Shown here one piece after another: positions 29,873 to 39,360 of a stretch of DNA of 64,000 bases. Source of the stretch: an uncultured Hyphomicrobiales bacterium (GTDB lineage: Bacteria > Pseudomonadota > Alphaproteobacteria > Rhizobiales > Devosiaceae); assembly GCA_903842455.1 (NCBI GenBank), contig CAIMLX010000174.1, positions 58,537 to 122,536 of the forward strand, given 5' to 3'. Made by a program: the position numbers and the translations under genes. The notes below the pieces were generated by a model. That model had not been told where the DNA came from. It did no database searches and was given only the letters and a program-made list of their open reading frames with translations. Within the stretch, counting starts at the first letter, position 1, and the number at the start of each line of letters is the position of its first letter.

Positions 29873-31365
29873 ATCCCGTCCTCGTGCCAGGTGCGCCCGT
29901 CGCGCTCGATCAGCGCGATGGCGGCGGTGGGGCCCCAGGTGCCGGCCATGTAGGATTGCGGATTGTCGGTCGCCGCATCCCAGCCCTCGCGGATCGGATC
30001 GACCCACATCCACGCTGCCTCGAGCTCGTCGCGGCGCATGAACAGGGTCTGCGAGCCGCGCACCACGTCGAGCAGCAGGCGCTCGTAGGCTTCCGGCGTC
30101 CGCTCGGCGAAAGCTTCGGCAAAGCTCAGGTTCAGCGGCACTTCGCGCAGGCGCATGCCGCCGGGGCCGGGGTCCTTGATCATCAGGAACAGCTTTACGC
30201 CCTCGTCGGGCTGGATGCGGATGACGAGCCGGTTGGCCTTGGGCGCACCCTCGGCATGGTCGAACATCGAGTGCGGGATGTTGCGAAACTGGATAACGAT
30301 TTCGGAGGCGCGGCTCGGCAGCCGCTTGCCGGTGCGGATGTAGAATGGCACGCCCGCCCAGCGCCAGTTCTCGATCTCGGCCTTGATGGCGACGAAGGTC
30401 TCGGTGCGCGAAACGGCCTTGCCGTCGACCTGCTTCTCCTTGGGCAACTCGTCGAGGTAGCCGGCGACCGCGGCACCATCGACCGAGCCAGCCCGATACT
30501 GACCGCGCACGGTGCAGCGTCCCACGTCCGGGCCGGCGATCGGCTTGAGCGAGCGCAGCACCTTCAGCTTTTCGTCGCGCAGCGCATCGGCGCCGTCCGA
30601 AGCCGGGGGCTCCATGGCGACGAGGGTGAGCAGCTGGATGATGTGGTTCTGCACCATGTCGCGCAGCGCACCGCTCTCGTCGTAATAGCCGCGCGTGCCG
30701 GCGCCGACCGATTCCGCCACCGTGATCTGCACGTGCTCGATATGGGCCGAGTTCCAGATCGGCTCGAACAGGATGTTGGCGAAGCGCAGCGCCAGCAGGT
30801 TCTGCACCGTCTCCTTCCCCAGGTAGTGGTCGATGCGGTAGACCTGATCTTCCTTGAAGATGCGGCTCACCTCATCGTTGATGGCGATCGACGAGGCGAG
30901 ATCGTGCCCGAGCGGCTTCTCGATCACCACGCGGGCGTCGCGACGGTAGTAGCCCTTCTTCTTGATGTATTCGCAGGTCGGCCCGAACAGGTCGGGGGCG
31001 ATGGCGAGATAGAAGGCGCGAACGATCGAGGTGTCCTTGCGCAGGCTGCCGTCGAGGTCACCCCAGTTCGCCTCGTCGGTCACGTCGTTGGCGACGTAGG
31101 TGCAGATCGAGACGAAGCGCTCGATGGCCTTCTTGTCGAGATACGCGTTGTCGACGAACGCCTCGATCGAGTCGCGCACGGTCTTGCGGAACTCCGCATC
31201 GGTCAGCTTGGAGCGCGACACGCCGATGATGCGGCTCTGCTCGTCGAACTGCCCGTCGACGAAGCGATGGAACAATGCCGGAATGAGCTTGCGCTTGGTG
31301 AGGTCGCCGGTCGCGCCGAACACCACGTAGTCGAAGGGCTGGACCGGGATGATGCGGCTGGACAC
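29869..31365 (-). CDS. zwf: Glucose-6-phosphate 1-dehydrogenase
   Basis: A 498-residue G6PD that oxidises glucose-6-phosphate to the lactone. It has the nucleotide fingerprint FDYVVFGATGDLTKRKLIPA, EKPLGHDLASS and the active-site RIDHYLGKETVQNL. GTG 31365 (reading VSSRIIPVQPFDYVV) follows GGAG with good spacing and matches how rhizobial Zwf proteins begin. An ATG ten codons upstream has no ribosome site. It lies 45 bp after the BadF-type kinase gene and overlaps pgl. Confidence 0.96.
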   Translation of the reverse strand: MSSRIIPVQPFDYVVFGATGDLTKRKLIPALFHRFVDGQFDEQSRIIGVSRSKLTDAEFRKTVRDSIEAFVDNAYLDKKAIERFVSICTYVANDVTDEANWGDLDGSLRKDTSIVRAFYLAIAPDLFGPTCEYIKKKGYYRRDARVVIEKPLGHDLASSIAINDEVSRIFKEDQVYRIDHYLGKETVQNLLALRFANILFEPIWNSAHIEHVQITVAESVGAGTRGYYDESGALRDMVQNHIIQLLTLVAMEPPASDGADALRDEKLKVLRSLKPIAGPDVGRCTVRGQYRAGSVDGAAVAGYLDELPKEKQVDGKAVSRTETFVAIKAEIENWRWAGVPFYIRTGKRLPSRASEIVIQFRNIPHSMFDHAEGAPKANRLVIRIQPDEGVKLFLMIKDPGPGGMRLREVPLNLSFAEAFAERTPEAYERLLLDVVRGSQTLFMRRDELEAAWMWVDPIREGWDAATDNPQSYMAGTWGPTAAIALIERDGRTWHEDGI

Positions 31366-31410
31366 GCTCGTTAGGCTCCGTTGATGGTAGTTCATGGTCG
31401 GCGTCGGGGG

Positions 31411-32340
31411 TCAGTCGGGGAAGTTCTGCTTGGCGAGGATCACGGCGCCATGCAGCGGCTCATCGACCGGGCGGACGATGAAATCGCCATAGCGCGCCAT
31501 CATCAGCGGGTAGAGCCGGGTGCCGAAGCCGCCGACCGCCGCCATCCGGGTGACGCCGCGCGCCTTGAACCAGGCGACGTACTTGTCGATCTCAGACAGC
31601 TGCAGCTCCATCAGCTCCCTGGCTACCGGATCGCCCTGCTCATAGAAATCGAAGAACATCGGCACCAGCGCGCCATATTCGGCCGGGGCGCGGCCAAGCA
31701 GCGTCGAGGGCGCGCCGGCTGTCGCCGGCATCGGCCCGCGCGGATCCTGCGGGAACGACCAGTCCATGATCGTGTCGGTGTTGCCACCGAGCTTTTCGCT
31801 CACCGCACTGGTCAGCGCCGAGCCCGAGGCGATGCCGTCATTGGCCTCGACGGTGCGGCGCACCAGTTCGCGGCCGAGGATGGCGCCACTCATCTGATCG
31901 CCGATATGAAAGCCCCAGCCACCGGCCTGGTGGCGCTGGCCATTGACCTGCGCAAGCGCGGCCGAGCCGGTGCCGACGATGATTACCGCGCCATCGGCGC
32001 CGCCATGGGCACCGGCGCGGGCGATGTCGATGTCGTCGTAGACCCGCACCGCCTTGAACGGCCAGGCGCGCTTTTCGAACGCCTCGCGCGCCGACGGCAG
32101 CCGCCCGCCGGCCATGCCGAAGCAGGCCGCCGTGTTGGCCGCTTCTGCGATGTCGATGCCGGCCTTGTGGAAGACTTCCTTCGTCCCCTCGGTGATCGAG
32201 CGGAACGCGGGGTCGCCGCCTTCGATCTGCAGGTTCGAGCGCCCGCCGCCTGCGTCGGCCAGAGTTTCGAGGGCCTCGTTCGCCAGGCGGATGCGGCAGT
32301 TGGTACCACCACCATCGACGCCGAGATAATACTTAGCCAC
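31411..32340 (-). CDS. BadF/BadG/BcrA/BcrD-type ATPase, probable amino sugar or hexose kinase
   Basis: A 309-residue ASKHA-fold kinase similar to N-acetylglucosamine and glucosamine kinases. The phosphate-1 motif is YYLGVDGGGTNCRIRL, phosphate-2 is GAVIIVGTGSAALAQV, GGWGFHIGDQMSG follows and the C-terminal adenosine motif is MAAVGGFGTRLYP. The start GTG 32340 is chosen because the upstream open frame is unlike the family. Its place immediately upstream of zwf-pgl-edd suggests that it supplies a phosphorylated sugar to the Entner-Doudoroff route. The exact sugar cannot be read from the sequence. Confidence 0.88.
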   Translation of the reverse strand: MAKYYLGVDGGGTNCRIRLANEALETLADAGGGRSNLQIEGGDPAFRSITEGTKEVFHKAGIDIAEAANTAACFGMAGGRLPSAREAFEKRAWPFKAVRVYDDIDIARAGAHGGADGAVIIVGTGSAALAQVNGQRHQAGGWGFHIGDQMSGAILGRELVRRTVEANDGIASGSALTSAVSEKLGGNTDTIMDWSFPQDPRGPMPATAGAPSTLLGRAPAEYGALVPMFFDFYEQGDPVARELMELQLSEIDKYVAWFKARGVTRMAAVGGFGTRLYPLMMARYGDFIVRPVDEPLHGAVILAKQNFPD

Positions 32341-32552
32341 GCTTGCCGCTCTCGATCTTGAGGTTACGCGACGCGGGAGCCCCCCGCGAGTCCGGCGGAC
32401 CATAATGCCAAAGGGGGCTAGACGAAAGTAGCTAAAGCAATCGATTTCGCCCTGTTTGCCCCGCTTGCAGCGCGGGGTCGCAAGGCAGAAACTCGCCCGT
32501 CGTGGATCGATGGCGCCGCGGGCGCATTGGATTGACAACCAAGGAGGCCGGG

Positions 32553-33110
32553 ATGGGACATGTGCTGGTGCTGGGCGGAGCACGCTCGGGCAAGACGGGG
32601 TTCGCCGAACGGCTGGCCATGCGCGCCGGGCAGCGGCCGGCCTACCTCGCCACGGCCGAAGCGCTCGACGACGAAATGCGCGAGCGGGTCCGCACCCACC
32701 GGCAGCAGCGCGGTGGGGCCTTCGCCACCATCGAGGAGCCGATCGAGCTGAGCGCCGCCCTGACGCGTGCGGCGCGCGACCACGACGTCATCCTCGTCGA
32801 CTGCCTCACCCTGTGGATCACCAACATGATCGTCGCCAACGCCAACGTGGCGCAGGCGGTGGATGGCCTTGTCGGCACGCTCGGCAAGCTCAAGGGCACG
32901 CGGGTCATCCTCGTTTCCAACGAGGTCGGCCTCGGCATCGTGCCCGACAACGCCATGGCCCGCATGTTCCGCGACCTCGCCGGCTCAGCCCACCAGCGCC
33001 TCGCCGAAATCTGCGACGACGCCTATTTCATCGTCGCCGGCCTGCCAATGGTCCTCAAGGGCTCGGTCCCCGAGGCCGAGGTGATGACACAACGCGTGCA
33101 CGAGGCTTAG
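32553..33110 (+). CDS. cobU: Adenosylcobinamide kinase / adenosylcobinamide-phosphate guanylyltransferase
   Basis: A 185-residue bifunctional enzyme, called CobP in Pseudomonas denitrificans. It phosphorylates adenosylcobinamide and then attaches GMP, preparing the nucleotide loop of B12. VLVLGGARSGKTGFAE is the P-loop, TAEALDDEMRERVRTHRQQR holds the GMP-accepting His, and VDCLTLWITNM and SNEVGLGIVPDNAMARMFRD are the usual motifs. ATG 32553 follows AAGGAGG. It converges with cobD with only 14 bp between stops. Confidence 0.96.
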   Translation: MGHVLVLGGARSGKTGFAERLAMRAGQRPAYLATAEALDDEMRERVRTHRQQRGGAFATIEEPIELSAALTRAARDHDVILVDCLTLWITNMIVANANVAQAVDGLVGTLGKLKGTRVILVSNEVGLGIVPDNAMARMFRDLAGSAHQRLAEICDDAYFIVAGLPMVLKGSVPEAEVMTQRVHEA

Positions 33111-33124
33111 GCACAGTCCCCCTG

Positions 33125-34063
33125 CTAGACCAGCCGCCAGGCCACCAACGCCACAATAGCGGTCACCGCCAGAGCAACATTCAATGTCGCGGTGTACAGC
33201 ACCAAGGCGCGCGCGATGTCGGCGGGCCCGAGTTCGGCGCGCCCGGTGCCGAAGCTCGGCAGGTCGACCAGTTCGCCATCATAGCTGCGGGGGCCGCCGA
33301 GTTGAAAATCGAGCGCCCCGGCAAAGGCGGCCTCCGGCCAGCCGGCGTTTGGGCTCTCGTGCTTCTTCGCATCGCGTAACGCCGTGCTCCATGCCGCCTC
33401 CGGGTGCGCGCCCTTCACGAAGAAGGCGCCGCCGGCGATCAGCAGCGCCGTCAGGCGCGCCGGGATCAGGTTCAGCAGGTCATCGAACCGTGCAGCGGCC
33501 CAGCCGAACTGCAGGTGCCGCTCGGTCTTGTGGCCGATCATCGAATCCGCCGTGTTGACCGCCTTGTAGAGCGCGATGCCCGGCAACCCGACGACTATCA
33601 GGAAGAACAGCGGCGCGATCACCCCATCGGAGGTGGATTCGGCCAGCGACTCGATCGCCGCGCGCGACACCCCGGCCTCGTCCAGCGCCTGCGGGTCGCG
33701 GCCGACAATGTGGCTGACGGCGGTGCGGCCCTCCGGGAGCGAACGCGCCAGCGCTGTGCCAACGGCTTGCACTGCATCGCGGAGCGACTTTTGCGCCAGC
33801 AGCGAGGTGGCGAGGATGGCCTCGATCACCCAGCCGAACGGGATCGAGCGAAGCGCCCACGCCACCGGCACCGTCACCAGCGCCGTCGCGGCAAGCAGCA
33901 GGAGCAGCGTCAGCACGCCCCGGCCCCGGGTCCGGTTGTTGAGGCGCGTGTCGAGCAGGCTGATCAGCCGCCCCATCCAGATCACCGGATGGCCGATCCG
34001 CTCCACCAGCGCGTTCGGATAGCCGACGAGCCGTTCGAGGGCGAGCGCCAGCAGGGCCGTCAT
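33125..34063 (-). CDS. cobD: Adenosylcobinamide-phosphate synthase (CobD/CbiB)
   Basis: A 312-residue inner-membrane protein with several spans. It attaches (R)-1-aminopropan-2-ol or its phosphate to adenosylcobyric acid. [16 protein letters not shown] near the N-terminus, [17 protein letters not shown] and the [21 protein letters not shown] segment are strong CbiB signatures. The start overlaps the cobQ stop (ATGA), so it is translated with cobQ, its biosynthetic predecessor. Confidence 0.95.
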   Translation of the reverse strand: MTALLALALERLVGYPNALVERIGHPVIWMGRLISLLDTRLNNRTRGRGVLTLLLLLAATALVTVPVAWALRSIPFGWVIEAILATSLLAQKSLRDAVQAVGTALARSLPEGRTAVSHIVGRDPQALDEAGVSRAAIESLAESTSDGVIAPLFFLIVVGLPGIALYKAVNTADSMIGHKTERHLQFGWAAARFDDLLNLIPARLTALLIAGGAFFVKGAHPEAAWSTALRDAKKHESPNAGWPEAAFAGALDFQLGGPRSYDGELVDLPSFGTGRAELGPADIARALVLYTATLNVALAVTAIVALVAWRLV

Positions 34064-35505
34064 CGGGCCAATCCCAGCAACTGGTCGAGGTCGAGGTGCG
34101 CTTCGAGATGCGCCGCCAGCGCGTCGAGCGTCGCATCGATCGTCGCCTCGTAGTTCAGCGTCGAGGTCGCGGCGGCCGAGCCGAGGAAGTTGCGCCGGAA
34201 GGCGTCGGCCGCGAACACCCCATGCAGGTAGGTCCCCAGCACCGTGCCGTCCGGCGACACAGCGCCATCGGAAGCGTCGCCGATACGGGCAAACGGCCGG
34301 TCCAACCCGGCCCCAAGGGTCACCCCCATATGCATATGGTGACCGACAAGCGGATCGCCGGTCAGCGCTGATACGGCCTGCTCCACCCGCAACTCCTTGC
34401 GATCGCCCAGCACCGTTTCCACGTCAAGTAGCCCGAGACCGGCCGAGATCCCGGCGTCGCCTTCAACGCCGTCGGGGTCCGCCACGCTGCGCCCCAGCAT
34501 CTGGAACCCGCCGCAGAGCCCGAGCACCCGCGCGCCCGCCCGGTGGTGCGCGAGGATGTCGATATCCCAGCCCTCCTGCCGCAGGGCGGCAAGATCCGCC
34601 CGCGTCGCCTTCGACCCCGGCAGCACGATGAGGTCGCCATATGGCAGCGGCCGCCCGGGCTCGACGATCTCCACCGACACCCCCGACTCGAGCCGCAACG
34701 GGTCGAGGTCGTCGAAGTTGGAGATGCGGGGCAGCCGCGGCACGACGATCCGGTAGCCACCCTGCGCCGAACTCATGCCGGCCAGTGCCAGCGCGTCCTC
34801 GGCCGGCAGGCGGTTGGCGGCAGCAAAGAACGGCACCGGACCGAGGCAGGGCCGATTGGTGCGCTCGGCAATGAACTGCTTGCCATCGTCAAACAGTCTC
34901 GCATCGCCCCGGAACTTGTTCACCAGCGTGGCGACGATCAGCGCAGCATCGTCCGGATCGATCACTGCGAAGGTGCCGACCAGTGATGCGATCACCCCGC
35001 CGCGCTCGATATCCGCCACCAGCACCACCGGCACATCGGCCGCGCGGGCGAAGCCGAAATTGGCGATGTCGCCCGCTCGCAGGTTGACCTCCGAGGCACT
35101 CCCTGCCCCCTCCACCAGCACCAGGTCGGCGTCGGCGGCCAGTTCATGGTGTGCGGCGCAAACCTCTGGCAGAAGTTTGTGGCGCTCGCGCCAATATTCA
35201 CGCGCCTTGTACGATCCGACGCGCTTGCCGCGCACCACGAGTTGCGACCCGGTTTCGCCCTCCGGCTTCAGCAGCACCGGGTTCATCGCCGTCACCGGTT
35301 CGCGGCGCGCTGCCCGGGCCTGCAGCGCCTGCGCCCGGCCGATCTCGCCACCGTCGGCCGTGACGGCGGCATTATTCGACATGTTCTGCGGCTTGAACGG
35401 CGCGACGCGCAGCCCGCGATTGGCGTAGGCGCGCGCAAGTCCCGCCACCACAAGGGATTTTCCGACATCGGAGCCGGTGCCCATGAACATGATCGATCGC
35501 GCCAT
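34060..35505 (-). CDS. cobQ: Cobyric acid synthase (glutamine-hydrolysing)
   Basis: A 481-residue amidotransferase that converts adenosylcobyrinate a,c-diamide to adenosylcobyric acid by four amidations. The N-terminal ATPase half has [19 protein letters not shown] and [11 protein letters not shown]. The C-terminal class I-like glutaminase half has the Cys in [12 protein letters not shown] and the His in [10 protein letters not shown] 35505 starts at the P-loop-proximal MARSIMFMG. It is divergent from cobF, with 46 bp shared as the promoter region. Confidence 0.97.
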   Translation of the reverse strand: MARSIMFMGTGSDVGKSLVVAGLARAYANRGLRVAPFKPQNMSNNAAVTADGGEIGRAQALQARAARREPVTAMNPVLLKPEGETGSQLVVRGKRVGSYKAREYWRERHKLLPEVCAAHHELAADADLVLVEGAGSASEVNLRAGDIANFGFARAADVPVVLVADIERGGVIASLVGTFAVIDPDDAALIVATLVNKFRGDARLFDDGKQFIAERTNRPCLGPVPFFAAANRLPAEDALALAGMSSAQGGYRIVVPRLPRISNFDDLDPLRLESGVSVEIVEPGRPLPYGDLIVLPGSKATRADLAALRQEGWDIDILAHHRAGARVLGLCGGFQMLGRSVADPDGVEGDAGISAGLGLLDVETVLGDRKELRVEQAVSALTGDPLVGHHMHMGVTLGAGLDRPFARIGDASDGAVSPDGTVLGTYLHGVFAADAFRRNFLGSAAATSTLNYEATIDATLDALAAHLEAHLDLDQLLGLAR

Positions 35506-35551
35506 GGCCGAGTGATAGCGGGTCGCGCCGCAATCCGGTAGGGATGACGGC

Positions 35552-36307
35552 ATGCGTACCCTTCTCGTGATCGGCATCGGCGCCGGCAACCCGGACTACC
35601 TGACGGTGCAGGCGCTCAACGCCATGCGCCGCGCCGAGGTTTTCTTCATGCCCGACAAGGGGTTGGAGAAATCCGGCCTTAACGCCATCCGGCTCGGCAT
35701 GCTCGAGCGCTTCGTCACCAACAAGCGCTACCGCCTCGTCGATTTCGCCATCCCGTCACGCCGGCAGGCCGACACACCGGGCTACCGCGACGCGGTGCAG
35801 GAGTGGCGCGACAAGCTCGAAGCGGCTTATCGCACCATGTTCGCCGAACTCGGCGAGGACGGGGTCGGCGCGTTCCTAGTCTGGGGCGATCCGACGCTCT
35901 ATGACGGAACGTTGAGGATTCTCAAGGACATGCAGGCTGCCGGCTGGGACTTCGCCATCGAGGTGATCCCCGGCATCTCGGCCCCGCAGGCCCTCGCGGC
36001 GCAGCATCAGGTCACCCTCAACCGCGTCGGCGAGGCGATCACCATCACCACTGGCCGCCGGGTCGGTGAAGGCGAAGCCGACGAGTTGTCGAGCGCCGTG
36101 GTGATGCTCGACAATCACCAGGTTTTCCAGCGCTTTGCACCGACCGAGGCCGAAATTTTCTGGGGCGCCTATCTGGGCACGCCGGACGAAATTCTCGTCG
36201 CTGGGCCGGTCAAGGACGTGATGGCCGAGATCGACGCCAAACGCAGCGAAGCGCAGGCGCGGCACGGTTGGATCATGGACACCTACATGATCCGCAAGCC
36301 GGAATAA
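35552..36307 (+). CDS. cobF: Precorrin-6A synthase (deacetylating)
   Basis: A 251-residue SAM-dependent methyltransferase of the aerobic B12 pathway. It methylates precorrin-5 at C-1 and removes the acetyl group to give precorrin-6[38 protein letters not shown] and [15 protein letters not shown] are visible family motifs. CobF is restricted to the oxygen-dependent route, so its presence indicates that route. Its stop codon abuts the end of cobB on the opposite strand with no gap. Confidence 0.96.
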   Translation: MRTLLVIGIGAGNPDYLTVQALNAMRRAEVFFMPDKGLEKSGLNAIRLGMLERFVTNKRYRLVDFAIPSRRQADTPGYRDAVQEWRDKLEAAYRTMFAELGEDGVGAFLVWGDPTLYDGTLRILKDMQAAGWDFAIEVIPGISAPQALAAQHQVTLNRVGEAITITTGRRVGEGEADELSSAVVMLDNHQVFQRFAPTEAEIFWGAYLGTPDEILVAGPVKDVMAEIDAKRSEAQARHGWIMDTYMIRKPE

Positions 36308-37612
36308 TCACGCGACATCAATGACATGGGCGTAGGAGCCCAGCACCCGCCCCTGCACCAGTCCCATCGCTGGCAGCGCATCGCCCAGCGCGTCGGTCGC
36401 CTCGAATAGCGGCGTGCCGTGGGTGCGGCGGGCGCTCGAATAGTGGAACTCGTGGCCGTTGAGCCGCGCTGGAAACGGCAGCGGGCTTGCATGCCTCAGC
36501 CGACGGTAGCCGAGCACCCGCTTCGGCCGGTCGATGCGGGTCTCGTGCGGCAACAACCCTGCCATCCGGTGGGGAATGCCCGCCTTGTCGGTGAGCGACT
36601 GCCCCAGCACCATGAAGCCCCCACACTCGCCATAGATCAGCGCGCCCCGGTCGCGCGCCGCGTGCAGCCCGGCGTGGAAATTCTCTGCCGCGGCAAGGGT
36701 TTCGCCGTGCAGTTCGGGATAACCGCCGGGCAGGAACACCGCATCCGCCGCCGCATCCGGCACCTCGTCGGCGAGCGGCGAGAAGAAGCTCAGCGTCACG
36801 CCAGCGGCGTGCCAGTCGCGCAACCAGTGCGGATAGAGGAAGGCGAATGCCGCATCGCGGGCAATGGCGATGTGCTGGCCGAGGGGGGGCAATCTGAACG
36901 TCCCCTCACCCGCCTCGCCCCGCGAGGCAGCGCCGGGTGAGGGGACGGACAGGGCGAGCAGGCGGTTTAGATCGACGAAGTCCTCCATCGCCTCCGCCGC
37001 CGCCTGCACCACGTCGTCGAAGCGCGCGACTTCGCCCGGCAGCACGAGGCCAAGATGACGATCCGGCAGGGTCAGCGCATCGCGCTTCGGGACTACACCG
37101 AGGAGCGGAATATCGAGCGCCGACAAAGCGTTGCGCAGCATCGCTTCGTGCCGCGTGGACGCCGCGCGGTTGACGATGAGCCCCGCCACCTTCACCTCCG
37201 GCCGCCAGGTCGCAAACCCGTGCGCCAGCGCTGCGATCGACTGGCTCTGCCGCTCGGCATCGAGCACTAGGATCACCGGCAGGCCAAGCGCCACCGCGAG
37301 GTCGGCGGACGAGCCCCGGTTGTCGGCAGCGCCATCGAACAGCCCCATCGCACCCTCGACCAGCAGCAGGTCGGCGTCAGCAGCGTGGGCTGCCGCGATG
37401 TGGCACAGCCGCGCCGGCCGCATCGCCCAGGCATCGAGGTTGATCGCCTCGCGCCCGGCAGCGCGGGCGAGGATGGTTGTATCGATGTAGTCCGGGCCGG
37501 ATTTGGCTGGGGCGACGCCCAGTCCACGGCGTTTCAGGGCAGCAAGAAGCCCGAGCGTGACGGTGGTCTTGCCCGAGCCCGAGCGCGGCGCGCCGACGAC
37601 GAGCCCGTTCAT
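36308..37612 (-). CDS. cobB: Hydrogenobyrinic acid / cobyrinic acid a,c-diamide synthase
   Basis: A 434-residue glutamine-dependent amidase for the a and c side chains. The N-terminal half has VVGAPRSGSGKTTVTLGLL and LLVEGAMGLFDG. The glutaminase half has FLPGGYPELHGETLA and the Cys in LIYGECGGFMVLGQ. Between the halves, residues about 223-238 (VPSPGAASRGEAGEG) are encoded by an in-frame palindromic repeat. The start is ATG 37612. In the aerobic pathway the substrate is hydrogenobyrinic acid, feeding CobNST. Confidence 0.96.
   Translation of the reverse strand: MNGLVVGAPRSGSGKTTVTLGLLAALKRRGLGVAPAKSGPDYIDTTILARAAGREAINLDAWAMRPARLCHIAAAHAADADLLLVEGAMGLFDGAADNRGSSADLAVALGLPVILVLDAERQSQSIAALAHGFATWRPEVKVAGLIVNRAASTRHEAMLRNALSALDIPLLGVVPKRDALTLPDRHLGLVLPGEVARFDDVVQAAAEAMEDFVDLNRLLALSVPSPGAASRGEAGEGTFRLPPLGQHIAIARDAAFAFLYPHWLRDWHAAGVTLSFFSPLADEVPDAAADAVFLPGGYPELHGETLAAAENFHAGLHAARDRGALIYGECGGFMVLGQSLTDKAGIPHRMAGLLPHETRIDRPKRVLGYRRLRHASPLPFPARLNGHEFHYSSARRTHGTPLFEATDALGDALPAMGLVQGRVLGSYAHVIDVA
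36899..36947. repeat. Palindromic repeat inserted in frame within cobB
   Basis: CGTCCCCTCACCC and GGGTGAGGGGACG form a perfect 13-bp terminal inverted repeat around a CGCCTCGC/GCGAGGC core. The element is translated as VPSPGAASRGEAGEGT between the two domains of CobB. Its ends are shared with the elements at 39240-39359 and 54884-55031. Confidence 0.85.
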
Positions 37613-37722
37613 TGCAGCCCTGCTCGATAAAAATGCTGCGAATTGCAGGGACTTGGCTCTATATTGCATCGATGCGCGTCGAATCCGCCCCGATGCGCGA
37701 CTTGGGGGTAGACGAACCGGCG

Positions 37723-38448
37723 ATGAAGATCCTGATCCTGGGGGGCACCGAAGAAGCGCGGCTGCTCGCCGATAGGCTCGTCGCCATGGGCCACGACGTC
37801 ACCACGTCGCTCGCCGGCAAGACGAGTTCCCCCGTGCTGCCCAAAGGCACCGTCAAGACCGGTGGCTTCGGCGGCGGCGACGGGTTGGGCAAGTACCTGC
37901 GCGACGAAAAGTTCGACCGCATCGTCGATGCCACGCACCCCTACGCCACCGAGATCAAGCTGAATGCCGTGCGCGCCGCGGCCATGGCCGAACTCAAGTT
38001 GATCCGGCTCACCCGACCCGAGTGGCAGGAGCCGCAATATGCGTTCTGGAAGCGCGTCGCCTCGGCCGAGGAAGCGGCGCAGGCCCTGCCGCGCGGCGCC
38101 CGCGCGCTGCTGACGGTCGGGCATACCGGGCTCGAGGCGTTCCTCGCGCGCACCGATTGCAGCTTCGTGGTGCGCTCCATCGAGCCGCCACTGAAGCCGC
38201 TGCCGGTCAACGCGACGTCGCTGATCGCGCGGCCGCCCTTCTATCCGCAGGGCGAACTGGCGCTGCTGCAGGAGCAGGGGATCACCCACCTCATCTGCAA
38301 GAACTCGGGCGGCGTGCAGACCGAAGCCAAGCTGCAGGCGGCGCACCAGTTGCGGCTGCCGGTGTTCATGATCTCCCGGCCGCAACTGCCGCCGGCCCAC
38401 GAGGTCCCGAGCATCGGTCAGGTGATCGCGGCGCTGCGGCTGAGCTAG
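37723..38448 (+). CDS. cobK: Precorrin-6A reductase
   Basis: A 241-residue NADPH-dependent reductase that converts precorrin-6A to precorrin-6B (dihydro form). MKILILGGTEEARLLADRL is the typical N-terminus, followed by FDRIVDATHPYATEIKLN and ITHLICKNSGGVQTEAKL. The open frame reaches back to 37612, but ATG 37723 matches the family start. It is divergent from cobB (110 bp apart) and convergent with cobM (2 bp between stops). Confidence 0.95.
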   Translation: MKILILGGTEEARLLADRLVAMGHDVTTSLAGKTSSPVLPKGTVKTGGFGGGDGLGKYLRDEKFDRIVDATHPYATEIKLNAVRAAAMAELKLIRLTRPEWQEPQYAFWKRVASAEEAAQALPRGARALLTVGHTGLEAFLARTDCSFVVRSIEPPLKPLPVNATSLIARPPFYPQGELALLQEQGITHLICKNSGGVQTEAKLQAAHQLRLPVFMISRPQLPPAHEVPSIGQVIAALRLS

Positions 38449-38450
38449 GC

Positions 38451-39230
38451 TCACCCTGCCCTCTGCTTCTTCTTGCCGGCGTTGCGGAGGATGTGGGCGT
38501 AGCCCTCATCGTACAGGCTGGAATCCCTGAAGCGCGTCTCGCCGAACACCCGGCCGACCATGATCAGCGCGGTGCGGGTGATCTTTTCCTCGCGGACGCG
38601 GGCCCGCATTTCGCTCAGCGTGGTGTGGATCACTTCTTCGTCCGGCCACGTGGCGCGGTAGACGATGACCACCGGGCAATCGGCGCCATAATTGGGCGTC
38701 AGCGCGGTTTCGACATAGGCGAGGTTGCGGATCGAGAGGTGGATGCAGAGCGTCGCCTTCGATTGCCCGAGGATCTCGAGGCTCTCGGATTCCGGCATCC
38801 CCGACGCCTTGCCGGATGTGCGGGTGAGGATGATGGTCTGCGAGATTTCGGGCAGCGTCAGCTCGGCGGCGATCCGCGCCGCCGCCCCAGCGAAGGCCGG
38901 AACGCCCGGGACGACCTCGTAGGGGATGTCGAGCGCATCGAGGCGGCGCATCTGCTCGGCCACCGCGCCGTAGATCGAGGGGTCGCCGGAGTGAACGCGG
39001 GCGACATCCTTGCCCTCATCATGGGCTTTGCTGATTTCGGCAATGATCTCGTCGAGATGCATCGGGGCAGTGTCGCGCACCAGCGCGTCAGCCGGCGCGG
39101 CGGCGACGATCTCGGTGGGGACGAGCGAGCCGGCGTAGAGGCAGACCGGGCAGCGCTCGATCAGGCGCTGGCCACGGACGGTGATGAGATCGGGCGCGCC
39201 AGGGCCGGCGCCGATGAAGTAGACGGTCAT
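38451..39230 (-). CDS. cobM: Precorrin-4 C(11)-methyltransferase
   Basis: A 259-residue uroporphyrinogen-III-methylase-fold enzyme that methylates precorrin-4 at C-11. VYFIGAGPGAPDLITVRGQR, RVHSGDPSIYGAVAEQMRRL and VVPGVPAFAGAAARIAAELT are the class motifs, and LPEISQTIILTRTSGKA is specific to the CobM/CbiF group. It is last in the cbiX-to-cobM run and is separated from cobJ by a 130-bp gap filled with a repeat element. Confidence 0.96.
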   Translation of the reverse strand: MTVYFIGAGPGAPDLITVRGQRLIERCPVCLYAGSLVPTEIVAAAPADALVRDTAPMHLDEIIAEISKAHDEGKDVARVHSGDPSIYGAVAEQMRRLDALDIPYEVVPGVPAFAGAAARIAAELTLPEISQTIILTRTSGKASGMPESESLEILGQSKATLCIHLSIRNLAYVETALTPNYGADCPVVIVYRATWPDEEVIHTTLSEMRARVREEKITRTALIMVGRVFGETRFRDSSLYDEGYAHILRNAGKKKQRAG

Positions 39231-39239
39231 TCAGAACTT

Positions 39240-39359
39240 CCCCTCATCCGTCTCGCTTCGCTCGCCACCTTCTCCCCCAAGGGGAGAAGGGAGAGGCGGC
39301 CCACTTCTCCCCTCTCCCCTTGGGGGAGAGGGTGGCGCGAAGCGCCGGGTGAGGGGACG
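39240..39359. repeat. Intergenic repeat element between cobJ and cobM
   Basis: The element begins CCCCTCATCCGTCTCGC and ends GCGCCGGGTGAGGGGACG, with the internal hairpin CTTCTCCCCCAAGGGGAGAAG and a second CTCTCCCCTTGGGGGAGAG. It occupies the whole gap between cobJ and cobM and could weaken or modulate cobM expression. Confidence 0.85.
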
Positions 39360-39360
39360 A

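Noticed and set aside
29860..31374. 504-codon plus-strand frame opposite zwf
   Set aside because: Mirror frame of Zwf with no recognisable domain; codon positions follow zwf.
32341..32552. Cobalamin riboswitch before cobU
   Set aside because: The region has no B12 box or core; only a normal AAGGAGG ribosome site precedes cobU.
37636..37665. cobK promoter TGCGAA-17-TATATT
   Set aside because: The -35 is poor and other spacings fit equally well, so it is not listed as a feature.
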